The notes beneath the pieces are model-generated. The model worked only from the letters and a program-made list of their open reading frames with translations. It did not search any database and had not been told where the DNA came from. Positions 1 through 7,029 of a stretch of 16,692 bases of DNA are shown here, one piece after another. The translations under genes were made by a program, and so were the position numbers. This stretch comes from an uncultured Mycoplasmatota bacterium (GTDB lineage Bacteria; Bacillota_I; Bacilli_A; RF39; UBA660): the NCBI GenBank assembly GCA_946528555.1, contig CAMMYS010000024.1, positions 1 through 16,692 on the forward strand, read 5' to 3'. Within the stretch, counting starts at the first letter, position 1. The number at the start of each line of letters is the position of its first letter.

Positions 1-13
1 TAAAAGGATAAAT

Positions 14-937
14 ATGATATATGTATTTTTAGGAAAAGATATTAATATTTTAAATAGTAAGATAGAAAAATTAATTTCTAGTTTAAAAATAAATAATATT
101 ATTAAATATGACTTTGCTGATATAGATTTTATGGATATATTAAATGAAGTTAATTATGTAGATTTATTTAACGAAAAGAAATTAGTTATTGTATCTTCTT
201 TTTCATTTAAAAAATTAGATTCTAATGAAGAATCAAGTTTTATGAAATATATTGATAATATGTCTGAAAATGTAATTATACTTAAATGTATAGATGATTC
301 ATTAGATGAAAGAAAAAAATTAACTAAATTATTAAAAGAGAAGTGTAGTGTTACTATATGTGAAAAGATGGATTATAGATCACTTCATTCATATTTAGAA
401 GATATGTTTAATAGTTTAGATATTAATATTACATATGATCAAATATCTAGAATTATGTTTTTATGTGATAATAATGTAGATGTCTCTATAAATGAATCTA
501 ATAAATTAATATTATATAAAGGAAAACATAGTATAGTTAGTAATGATGATATAGAAAAAGTTATATTTAAGAGTAATGAAAAGGAAATATTTGCTTTTAA
601 TGAAAAAATACTTAGTAAAAATATAGTTGGTGCTTTAGAATCATATGAAATATTATCTTCTAATACTGATGAAACTGTATTAATAGATGGTATGGCAAAG
701 CAATTTAGATTATTATTTCAAACTAAATATTGGTTTAAAGAAAAGAATTATAAAGAGATTGCCAGATTATTAGGAGTAAATGAATATGTTATTCAAAAAT
801 TACTTCCTTTTGTAGATAAATATAAAGAAGAAGAAATAGCAGATATGTTATATAGAATAAGTGTATTAGATGAAAAAATTAAGATACAAGGCTATGATAA
901 GAAAGAAGTATTAGAAAGTTTTATATTATCTATTTAA
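14..937 (+). CDS. holA: DNA polymerase III subunit delta (clamp loader)
   Basis: Delta subunit of the DNA polymerase III clamp loader, which opens the beta sliding clamp so that it can be placed on primed DNA; cytoplasmic, at the replication fork. The 307-residue protein shows the overall HolA pattern: an N-terminal alpha/beta domain starting MIYVFLGKD, an acidic middle, and an all-helical C-terminal collar domain (around residues 200-307, including MAKQFRLLFQTKYWF and an ARLLG segment). No intact Walker A motif is visible, as expected for delta, which does not hydrolyse ATP. It is slightly shorter than typical Bacillus HolA (about 340). The start is supported by AAAAGGA at 2-8, six bases before the ATG. 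The TAA at 1-3 could be the stop of an upstream gene, so the real promoter probably lies outside the window. Assignment rests on remembered family features rather than a sharp catalytic motif. Confidence 0.85.
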   Translation: MIYVFLGKDINILNSKIEKLISSLKINNIIKYDFADIDFMDILNEVNYVDLFNEKKLVIVSSFSFKKLDSNEESSFMKYIDNMSENVIILKCIDDSLDERKKLTKLLKEKCSVTICEKMDYRSLHSYLEDMFNSLDINITYDQISRIMFLCDNNVDVSINESNKLILYKGKHSIVSNDDIEKVIFKSNEKEIFAFNEKILSKNIVGALESYEILSSNTDETVLIDGMAKQFRLLFQTKYWFKEKNYKEIARLLGVNEYVIQKLLPFVDKYKEEEIADMLYRISVLDEKIKIQGYDKKEVLESFILSI

Positions 938-971
938 TACATGTTCTTTACATAAATTAAATTGTTTTTTA

Positions 972-1015
972 TTAAAAAAATTATTATTTAAAGTATAATT
1001 ATATTGAAGAGGTGG
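972..1015 (+). promoter_or_regulatory. mraY promoter and ribosome binding site
   Basis: A perfect TATAAT -10 lies at 994-999, with TTAAAA (4 of 6 matches to TTGACA) at 972-977 and a 16-base spacer. The predicted start of transcription is near 1006, and the Shine-Dalgarno AGGTGG at 1010-1015 follows almost at once, giving a leader of only about 16 bases before the ATG at 1022. The rest of the holA-mraY gap is AT-rich with no clear terminator hairpin, so read-through from holA is also possible. Confidence 0.6.
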
Positions 1016-1021
1016 ATACTT

Positions 1022-2014
1022 ATGTTAATACTTGCTAAAAGTATATTAGGTTTAATGCTTGCATTTTTTGCTGCAGTTATAATTGGATGGTTTTTAATTC
1101 CTGTATTAAAAAGATTAAATTGCAAGCAAAGTATTAGTAGTTTTACTGCATTTGCACATGCATCTAAAAATGGGACACCTACTATTGGTGGATTAATATT
1201 TATTATTCCTACTATTATTACTATGTTAGTTTTATATTTTAGGGGAAGTATTAATATTAGTTATAACTTATTAATAATAGTATTTGTATTTGTATCATAT
1301 GCAATACTTGGATTTGTAGATGATTATTTGAAAGTTAGAGCTAGAAATAATGATGGTTTATCAATACCAACTAAATTATTTGCTCAAGTTTTAATAGCAC
1401 TTATGTTCTTCTATATATATATGAGAGGTGGAGGAGATGCTAATTTAACTATTACTTCTTTAGGAATAAATATTAATTTAGGATGGATATATGGTTTATT
1501 TATCTTATTCTTATTAGTTGGTAGTTCTAATGCCGTTAATTTAACTGATGGGCTTGATGGTTTAGCTGGTGGTTTATCATTAATAGCATTTTTAAGTTTT
1601 GGAATTATTTCTTGGGGTACTACTTGGATTAGTGGAAATGAAGAAATAGCTATTTTCTGTTTTGTACTTTCTGGTAGTATTTTAGGATTCTTAGTATATA
1701 ATACTCATCCTGCTAAAGTATTTATGGGTGATACTGGATCTTTAGCATTAGGAGCAACTTTAGCAGCAGTAGCAATTTTAACTAAACACGAATTATCGCT
1801 TGCTGTTGTTGGTGGAGTATTTGTAATGGAAGCTTTATCTTCAATTATTCAATTAACTGCTATTAAAAAATTTCATAAGAAAGTATTCTTGATGGCACCA
1901 ATTCATCATCACTTTGAAAAATTAGGTTTTAAAGAAACTGATATAGTAAAAGGATTTTTAATTATTGGATTTGCCCTTGGAATGCTTGCTATATACTATG
2001 GTGTATGGATGTAA
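1022..2014 (+). CDS. mraY: Phospho-N-acetylmuramoyl-pentapeptide transferase MraY
   Basis: Integral membrane enzyme that transfers phospho-MurNAc-pentapeptide from its UDP carrier to undecaprenyl phosphate, forming lipid I, the first membrane step of peptidoglycan synthesis. The 330-residue protein has about ten hydrophobic segments and the family signatures: GTPTIGG near residue 52, DDYLK (Asp100-Asp101), NLTDGLDGLAGG (Asn173, Asp176, Asp179), FMGDTGSLALG (Asp237) and MAPIHHHFE (His295-His297). The in-frame TTG at 1004 was rejected as start because its codons encode the ribosome binding site AGGTGG; the ATG at 1022 sits six bases after it. Length matches B. subtilis MraY (324). It is monocistronic here, with its own promoter and terminator, and not next to murD, ftsW or murG as in the usual dcw cluster. 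It shows the cell makes a wall. Confidence 0.97.
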   Translation: MLILAKSILGLMLAFFAAVIIGWFLIPVLKRLNCKQSISSFTAFAHASKNGTPTIGGLIFIIPTIITMLVLYFRGSINISYNLLIIVFVFVSYAILGFVDDYLKVRARNNDGLSIPTKLFAQVLIALMFFYIYMRGGGDANLTITSLGININLGWIYGLFILFLLVGSSNAVNLTDGLDGLAGGLSLIAFLSFGIISWGTTWISGNEEIAIFCFVLSGSILGFLVYNTHPAKVFMGDTGSLALGATLAAVAILTKHELSLAVVGGVFVMEALSSIIQLTAIKKFHKKVFLMAPIHHHFEKLGFKETDIVKGFLIIGFALGMLAIYYGVWM

Positions 2015-2045
2015 AATTGGTACCTTTTTGGTACTAATTTTTTTA
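2015..2045 (+). terminator. Intrinsic terminator after mraY
   Basis: The arm AATTGGTACC (2015-2024), a TTTTT loop (2025-2029) and the arm GGTACTAATT (2030-2039) form a ten-pair stem with one G-T wobble, followed by a run of T. It starts directly after the mraY stop codon. Confidence 0.85.
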
Positions 2046-2089
2046 TAATATATTTATATATTATAATTGTAAAACTAAAAAAAATAACC

Positions 2090-2118
2090 TTGACAAAGAT
2101 TTTTAATAAATATAATAT
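2090..2118 (+). promoter_or_regulatory. topA promoter
   Basis: A perfect TTGACA -35 at 2090-2095 is followed by TAATAT at 2113-2118 with a 17-base spacer; an overlapping perfect TATAAT at 2111-2116 would need a 15-base spacer. The predicted transcript begins near 2124, about 20 bases before the topA ATG. Confidence 0.7.
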
Positions 2119-2143
2119 TAATTTTATGAAGAAAGAGAATAAT

Positions 2144-4174
2144 ATGAAAAATTTAGTTATAGTAGAAAGCCCTAGTAAAAGTCATACTATTGAGAAATAT
2201 TTAGGTAGTGGATATAAAGTATTATCTTCAATGGGACATATTAGAGATTTAACAACTACTGGTAAATATGGTTTGGGAGTGGATCTTGAAAATAATTTTA
2301 AGCCAAACTATGAAATTATTAGTGGTAAGGGCAAACAAAGTAAAACAAAATTAGTTAATGATTTAAAAAAAGAGTGTAAGAGTGCTAATCATGTAATACT
2401 AGCAACAGACCCTGACCGAGAGGGAGAAGCTATTAGTTGGCACTTAAAAGAAGTGTTGGGTCTTAAAGACAGTGATTATGATAGAGTAGTTTTTAATGAA
2501 ATAACTGAAAGTGCTATTAAAGAAGCATTTACTCATTTAAGAAAGATAGATGATGATTTAGTTAGATCACAAGAAACTAGACGTATTTTAGATAGAATTA
2601 TTGGTTTTTTATTATCTAAGTTTGTTATGTATAAGACTAAAGGTAAACATGCTGGTAGAGTACAAAGCGTTGCTTTAAAATTAATAGTTGATAGAGAACG
2701 TGAAATAGAAGCATTTATTCCTGAAGAATATTATACAATTGAAGCAGATTTTAAAGAATTTAAAGCAGAACTAAAAAAATATCAAGGAAAAGATATTGAA
2801 ATTAAATCAAAAGTTGAAGCAGATGAAATAATTAGTAAATTGTCTAATGCTTATAATATTGATAATGTAGAAACAAAAGAGAAGAAACAACCTAGTGAAC
2901 TTCCTTTTACTACAAGTACTATGACACAAATGGCATCTAATAGATTAGGATTTCCTGCTAAGAAGACTATGAGTGTAGCACAAACACTTTATGAAGGTGT
3001 TGATATGGGTAGTGATAGAGTTGGTTTAATTTCATATATGAGAACAGACTCTATAAGACTTTCTGATGTATTTGTTAGTGATACTAAGAAATATATTGCT
3101 GATAATTATGGAAAAGAATATGTTGGGTATACTAAAGTAGTTAAGAAGAAAGATAATGTTCAAGATGCTCACGAAGCTATTAGACCAACTAGCATTTATA
3201 GAACTCCTGAGTCAGTAAAAAAATATTTAACTCCTGATCAATTTAAATTATATAGTTTGATATATGCAAGAACACTAGCTAGTTTAATGGCAGATGCAGT
3301 TATTAATGCAACAACAGTTGATTTAGAAAATAATGGATATTTATTTAAAGCAACTGGTCAAGTATATTTATTTGATGGTTATTTAAAAGTATATAAAGAT
3401 TATAAAGAGATTAAAGATGTAATATTACCTGATTTTGCTAATTATAAATCTAAAGTAATAGTTTGTTCTGGAGTAAAAGCAATACAACACTTTACTGAAC
3501 CAAAACCTAGATTTACTGAAGCATCTTTAATTAAAGAAATGGAAAAATATGGAATAGGTAGACCTAGTACATATGCAACTATTATTGAAAAGTTAAAAGA
3601 AGAAAATGTTGTTGTTAAAGATAAAAAGTTTATTCCTACTGAAATAGGATTTGAAGTAAATGATAAATTACAACAAAGTTTTTCTTCAATTATTAATGTT
3701 AAATATACATCTAATATGGAAGAAGATTTAGATGTAATCGCAGAAGGTAAATCAGTTTGGTATGAAACGCTTGGTAATTTTTGGACATTATTTAAGCCTA
3801 TGTATGATAAAGCCCTTAAAGAAGTAGAGAAGAGTGCTCCTGAAGAAACTGGAGATACTTGTCCAGAATGTGGTAGTCCTTTAGTATTTAGAACAGGTAG
3901 ATTTGGAAAGTTTGTAGCATGTTCAAATTATCCTAATTGTAAATATGTTCAAAAAGAAGAAAAGCCAGTTACTGAAATATGTGATTGTCCAAAATGTGGA
4001 CATAAAATAATTGAAAAGAAAACTAAAAAAGGTAAGATATTCTATGGATGTAATAATTATCCAAAATGTAAATATGCATTATGGGATAAACCTACTGGGG
4101 AAATATGTGAAAACTGTGGTGGGTTAATCGTAGAAAAGAATGGAGATACATTCTGTCCTGATTGTAAAGAATAG
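2144..4174 (+). CDS. topA: DNA topoisomerase I (type IA)
   Basis: Type IA topoisomerase that relaxes negative supercoils by a 5'-phosphotyrosyl single-strand break. The 676-residue protein starts with the Toprim domain (KNLVIVESPSK, residues 2-12) and carries the acidic metal-binding triad DPDRE at 89-93. The catalytic tyrosine is in SYMRTDS (Tyr298). The C terminus (about 569-676) has three zinc-ribbon modules: two CPxCG...CxNYPxC units and a shorter CENCG...CPDC unit. Length is close to B. subtilis TopA (691). The ATG at 2144 is preferred: AAGAAAGAG at 2129-2137 lies six bases upstream, the residues that follow match the family N terminus, and the in-frame TTG at 2090 is the promoter -35 box. 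Monocistronic, with a strong terminator overlapping its stop. In many Firmicutes topA lies near dprA and trmFO, which are not here. Confidence 0.97.
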   Translation: MKNLVIVESPSKSHTIEKYLGSGYKVLSSMGHIRDLTTTGKYGLGVDLENNFKPNYEIISGKGKQSKTKLVNDLKKECKSANHVILATDPDREGEAISWHLKEVLGLKDSDYDRVVFNEITESAIKEAFTHLRKIDDDLVRSQETRRILDRIIGFLLSKFVMYKTKGKHAGRVQSVALKLIVDREREIEAFIPEEYYTIEADFKEFKAELKKYQGKDIEIKSKVEADEIISKLSNAYNIDNVETKEKKQPSELPFTTSTMTQMASNRLGFPAKKTMSVAQTLYEGVDMGSDRVGLISYMRTDSIRLSDVFVSDTKKYIADNYGKEYVGYTKVVKKKDNVQDAHEAIRPTSIYRTPESVKKYLTPDQFKLYSLIYARTLASLMADAVINATTVDLENNGYLFKATGQVYLFDGYLKVYKDYKEIKDVILPDFANYKSKVIVCSGVKAIQHFTEPKPRFTEASLIKEMEKYGIGRPSTYATIIEKLKEENVVVKDKKFIPTEIGFEVNDKLQQSFSSIINVKYTSNMEEDLDVIAEGKSVWYETLGNFWTLFKPMYDKALKEVEKSAPEETGDTCPECGSPLVFRTGRFGKFVACSNYPNCKYVQKEEKPVTEICDCPKCGHKIIEKKTKKGKIFYGCNNYPKCKYALWDKPTGEICENCGGLIVEKNGDTFCPDCKE

Positions 4175-4196
4175 AAATTGAGTTTCTATTCTTTTT
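4166..4196 (+). terminator. Intrinsic terminator overlapping the topA stop
   Basis: A perfect 12-pair stem, AAAGAATAGAAA (4166-4177) with TTTCTATTCTTT (4183-4194), closes a five-base TTGAG loop and runs into T residues. The topA stop codon TAG (4172-4174) lies inside the left arm. Confidence 0.88.
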
Positions 4197-4224
4197 ATGT
4201 TACAATCTAACTGGTTTAGAGGGG
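4178..4224 (+). promoter_or_regulatory. Promoter and RBS of the serine hydrolase gene
   Basis: An extended -10, TGTTACAAT (TACAAT at 4201-4206), lies 17 bases after TTGAGT at 4178-4183, which is the loop of the preceding terminator. The start of transcription is predicted near 4213. AGAGGGG at 4218-4224 is the Shine-Dalgarno, five bases before the ATG at 4230. Confidence 0.55.
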
Positions 4225-4229
4225 ATAAT

Positions 4230-5516
4230 ATGGAAGACAGAATCGATGAAATACTAAATAATTTATTAGATACTGGTAGTAATATTTCATATATTAAAGA
4301 ATTAAAAGATAAAAGCATTGAAGAAATTAAAAAAGATTTAGATCTTAAAGATGTTTTTAAAGGTATTGCTGATGATATAGAAGTATTAACTAGAATGTTT
4401 TTAGAAAAGAAAAATGAGTTTGATACTCCTTTAATAACAGGTATATCTACAGGAATATATTTACCTGACTATGAAAATGGTGGTAATTATAAATTTAATT
4501 TAGTTGGAGGAACAACTAAAAGAAATGGTAGTGATCCTGTTGATTATAATACTTTATTTGATTTAGCATCTATTACTAAAGTATATACATTAGTTCTTTG
4601 CTTTAAATTAGAAGAATTAGGTATATTAGATTTAAATACTAAAGTATCTGATATTAATTCTGACTTTCCAAACTTTGAAGATTTTACTTTAAATGATTTA
4701 ATTAGATTACATGGAGAAATAAGAACTGATGGAAATGTAGCAACTGCTGAGTCTTATGAAGAAGCACTTGCCAGATTTAAAACAGCATATCTTATTTCAA
4801 ATGATAGAACTAAAAATAAATATACTGATTTTGGTGCTATGATAATAGCTAATACTATTGAAAAAGTAGTTTCTAAATATTTAAATAAAGATATGAAATT
4901 TGATGAAATAATGAGTGAATTTTTATTTAAACCATTATTTATTAAAAATACTACATTTACACCAGGCATAATTAATATAAGTGGAAATGCTAATGATTTA
5001 GGATTACCACATGATCCTAAATCTAGAAATCTTGGTGGAGTAACTGGTCATGCTGGATTATTTTCAAATAGTGAAGGGTTGATGCAGTTTGCAGATGGAG
5101 TATTAAAACCAGGTTATTTAAATAAACAACATATAGATAGATTGGGTGAAAAAACATTTGAAGGTTCTGCTAAAGGAAATCTTGGAGTTTATTTAAAAAA
5201 TCCAAATGGATGGAGTGGTACATATAATCCTCCTGAGTTTAGTAAAGGTAGTTTTTCTCATCAAGGGTGGACAGGTCAAGTAGCTTCTTTTGATCCTAAT
5301 AATAAAATACATAATAATATACTTGTTAATGCTATTGAAATAAATCCTGATAAAGAAAAACTTAAAAATGATAAGCCTCTTGGATTTAAAGATGGATTTG
5401 GTTTATATCAAAGTGAATTAATTAAAAGAGTAATGTTAATGTATGTTGTGAAGAAGTATTATAACAAATACTGTAATGTACATGAAAGCGTTAAAGAATA
5501 TAGAAAAATACTATAA
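4230..5516 (+). CDS. Beta-lactamase-fold serine hydrolase, no signal peptide
   Basis: Serine hydrolase of the class C beta-lactamase/PBP-like family (PF00144 type); the substrate cannot be told from sequence and may be an ester, an amide or a peptidoglycan fragment. In 428 residues the three active-site elements appear in order: SITK (Ser114-Lys117) in DLASITK, YTD (Tyr198) in the position of the YxN motif, and HQG (His344-Gly346) in SFSHQGWTG in the position of the KTG triad. A VTGHAGLFS motif near residue 271, typical of esterase-like members, is also present. The region before the fold (about 1-60) is charged and helical. There is no signal peptide or membrane segment, so the protein is probably cytoplasmic, unlike most relatives. 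The ATG at 4230 is chosen because of AGAGGGG five bases upstream; the in-frame ATG at 4197 lies in promoter sequence. Family assignment is firm, function unknown. Confidence 0.85.
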   Translation: MEDRIDEILNNLLDTGSNISYIKELKDKSIEEIKKDLDLKDVFKGIADDIEVLTRMFLEKKNEFDTPLITGISTGIYLPDYENGGNYKFNLVGGTTKRNGSDPVDYNTLFDLASITKVYTLVLCFKLEELGILDLNTKVSDINSDFPNFEDFTLNDLIRLHGEIRTDGNVATAESYEEALARFKTAYLISNDRTKNKYTDFGAMIIANTIEKVVSKYLNKDMKFDEIMSEFLFKPLFIKNTTFTPGIINISGNANDLGLPHDPKSRNLGGVTGHAGLFSNSEGLMQFADGVLKPGYLNKQHIDRLGEKTFEGSAKGNLGVYLKNPNGWSGTYNPPEFSKGSFSHQGWTGQVASFDPNNKIHNNILVNAIEINPDKEKLKNDKPLGFKDGFGLYQSELIKRVMLMYVVKKYYNKYCNVHESVKEYRKIL

Positions 5517-5517
5517 A

Positions 5518-5570
5518 TTTACGAAAAAATCGTAAAAAAACCTTGCTTTTTATGGCCTATATGCTACAAT
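5518..5570 (+). promoter_or_regulatory. HU promoter with adjacent inverted repeat
   Basis: TTGCTT at 5543-5548 and an extended -10, TGCTACAAT (TACAAT at 5565-5570), form a promoter with a 16-base spacer and a start near 5577. Just upstream is a perfect inverted repeat, TTTACGA (5518-5524), five A, TCGTAAA (5530-5536). It starts two bases after the hydrolase stop, but no T-run follows it on the plus strand, so it is either a poor terminator or a protein-binding site. Confidence 0.6.
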
Positions 5571-5579
5571 TAATATGTA

Positions 5580-5601
5580 AGCATCGTATGCAAAAGATGC
5601 T
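5580..5601 (+). promoter_or_regulatory. Small hairpin in the HU leader
   Basis: AGCATC (5580-5585) and GATGCT (5596-5601) can pair around a ten-base loop at the 5' end of the predicted 51-base HU leader. A six-pair stem so close to the transcript start could stabilise an abundant mRNA. The ribosome binding site GGGAGGT at 5613-5619 is left open. Confidence 0.35.
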
Positions 5602-5627
5602 AAATAGAAAATGGGAGGTAATTTACG

Positions 5628-5900
5628 ATGAGTAAAACAGAATTAGTAGAATTCATTGCTAATAAAGCAGGACTTACTAAAGCTGATGCTACAAGAGCAT
5701 TAGACGCAGCAATCGAAGGTGTAACAGCTGGACTTAAAAAAGAAGGAAAAGTTGCTTTAGTTGGATTCGGAACTTTCACAGCTAAGAAAAGAGCTGCTAG
5801 AACAGGAATCAATCCATTAACTAAAGAAAGCATCAAAATTCCTGCAAAAGTTGTTGCTGGATTTAAAGCTGGAAGTAAATTAAAAGACGCTTTAAATTAA
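5628..5900 (+). CDS. hup: HU family DNA-binding protein
   Basis: Histone-like nucleoid protein that binds and bends DNA as a dimer. The 90-residue length is exactly typical. The N-terminal helices (SKTELVEFIANKAGLTKADA) form the dimer platform; GKVALVGFGTFTAKKRAARTG matches the HU beta-arm entry motif, followed by INPLTKESIKIPAKVVAGFKAG. It has its own extended -10 promoter, a GGGAGGT ribosome binding site eight bases before the ATG, and tandem terminators after it, all consistent with a strongly expressed single gene. Its codons also look more favoured (GGA, AAC/ATC choices) than those of nearby genes. Whether the genome holds a second HU or IHF-like paralogue cannot be seen. Confidence 0.97.
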   Translation: MSKTELVEFIANKAGLTKADATRALDAAIEGVTAGLKKEGKVALVGFGTFTAKKRAARTGINPLTKESIKIPAKVVAGFKAGSKLKDALN

Positions 5901-5901
5901 T

Positions 5902-5927
5902 AAGAAGTCAAATGACTTCTTTTTTCT
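5902..5927 (+). terminator. Intrinsic terminator after HU
   Basis: AAGAAGTCA (5902-5910) pairs with TGACTTCTT (5913-5921), with the innermost pairs opening to give a usable loop, and a T-rich tail follows. It lies directly after the HU stop. Confidence 0.85.
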
Positions 5928-5932
5928 TTATA

Positions 5933-5955
5933 AAAAAGCACTTTAAGTGCTTTTT
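5933..5955. terminator. Second, possibly bidirectional terminator between HU and cca
   Basis: AAAAAGCAC (5933-5941), loop TTTAA, and GTGCTTTTT (5947-5955) form a nine-pair stem with A-runs on the left and T-runs on the right, so it can act on either strand. It is the second hairpin in tandem behind HU and lies just before the cca promoter. Confidence 0.7.
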
Positions 5956-5961
5956 AATTTG

Positions 5962-5977
5962 TGATAAAATAAACTTA
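5962..5977 (+). promoter_or_regulatory. cca extended -10 promoter, predicted leaderless start
   Basis: TGATAAAAT (5962-5970) is an extended -10. Seven bases later, at 5977, is the A of the cca ATG, the position where transcription is expected to begin. There is no Shine-Dalgarno before the ATG. The -35 region (TTTAAG near 5942) is weak. Confidence 0.55.
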
Positions 5978-7029
5978 TGAAAGAGATAATTGATTTATTA
6001 GTTAAAGAGGGGTATGAAGCTTATATAGTTGGAGGATATGTTAGAGATTATTTATTAGGTATTACATCTAATGATATAGATATTTCTACAAGCTGTCCAA
6101 TTAATAAGATAATGAAGATCTTTAAAGGAAGAGGTGTAGCCTTTAAAGAATATTTTGCATATCATATTTCAGAAGATGATATGACTTATACTATTACTAC
6201 ATTTAGAAAAGAACTTGAGTATAAGAGAAATAAACCTACTAAAATAGAAATTGCTAAGAACTTAGGAACAGACTTAATGAGAAGAGATTTTACTATTAAT
6301 ACTTTTGCAATAGATAAAGATGGTTATTTAGTTGATATGCTTGGGGCTAAAAAAGATTTAGATAGTAGAATTATTAAGTGTGTAGGTGATACTAATCAAA
6401 AATTACAAGAGGATAAAACTAGAATATTAAGAGCTATTAGATTATCTTGCGTACTTGATTTTGATTTAGATCCTAAGATTTTGGATTTTATATCAAATAA
6501 TCATGCTCATTTATTAAATGAAGTAAGTGATGATTTTAAGAAAAGAGAACTTGATAGAATATTTGATAGTAGTTGTTATAATAAATTTTTCTATTTATGT
6601 AATAGATATAATTTATCTAAATATTTAGGTATATCTTTTTCTACAATAAGAGATGTATATAATAAATATGGTATATGGGCACAAATTGAGACTACATTAC
6701 CAATATCTAAGAGAGAAAAAAGAATAATTAATAATATTAATAGATTAGTTACTAAAGGTGATATAGGAATAGATGATATTAAAATATATACTGATGAAGT
6801 ATTATTAAATGCTGCTTATATATTAGGTTTAAGTGATAAATTAAGAGCATTAAAAGAAATGGATACTATGCATAGTTTATTTGATATTGATATTTCTATA
6901 GATATAATGTTAAGATATGTAAATGTAAGAAACTTTAAAAAGGTTTATAAATTAATTGAAAGAAATATCATGGAAGGTAAACTTAGAAATAATAAAGATG
7001 ATATTGAGGAGTTTTTGAGGGTTTTATGA
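5977..7029 (+). CDS. cca: CCA tRNA nucleotidyltransferase
   Basis: Class II tRNA nucleotidyltransferase that builds or repairs the 3' CCA end of tRNAs without a template. In 350 residues the head domain shows VGGYVRDYLLG (residues 18-28), DIDIS with the metal-binding Asp33 and Asp35, the TTFRKE segment near 75, RRDFTINT (102-109) and EDKTRILRAIRL (145-156). The later neck, body and tail regions are helical and poorly conserved, and the protein is somewhat shorter than B. subtilis Cca (about 397). Whether it adds all of CCA or only part cannot be decided here; with a single gene visible, full CCA addition is the simplest reading. Its TGA stop overlaps the dnaD ATG in ATGA, so the two are translationally coupled. 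No ribosome binding site precedes it and the promoter predicts a leaderless mRNA. Confidence 0.93.
   Translation: MKEIIDLLVKEGYEAYIVGGYVRDYLLGITSNDIDISTSCPINKIMKIFKGRGVAFKEYFAYHISEDDMTYTITTFRKELEYKRNKPTKIEIAKNLGTDLMRRDFTINTFAIDKDGYLVDMLGAKKDLDSRIIKCVGDTNQKLQEDKTRILRAIRLSCVLDFDLDPKILDFISNNHAHLLNEVSDDFKKRELDRIFDSSCYNKFFYLCNRYNLSKYLGISFSTIRDVYNKYGIWAQIETTLPISKREKRIINNINRLVTKGDIGIDDIKIYTDEVLLNAAYILGLSDKLRALKEMDTMHSLFDIDISIDIMLRYVNVRNFKKVYKLIERNIMEGKLRNNKDDIEEFLRVL

Noticed and set aside
1004..1021. TTG start giving mraY six extra residues
   Set aside because: These codons are the ribosome binding site (AGGTGG) of the ATG at 1022; the family begins near that ATG.
2090..2143. Upstream TTG start for topA
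   Set aside because: The TTG is part of the TTGACA -35 box and the extension covers the -10; the TopA family starts at MKNLVIVESPSK.
4754..4969. Minus-strand open frame inside the serine hydrolase gene
   Set aside because: Shadow of a conserved coding frame with no initiation signals; the same holds for the short frames at 4124-4318, 6983-7186, 10010-10198, 10542-10754, 11723-11923 and 12554-12796.
5600..5836. Minus-strand open frame of 78 codons opposite HU
   Set aside because: It is antisense to a strongly conserved gene, has no ribosome binding site or promoter, and its composition reflects HU read backward.
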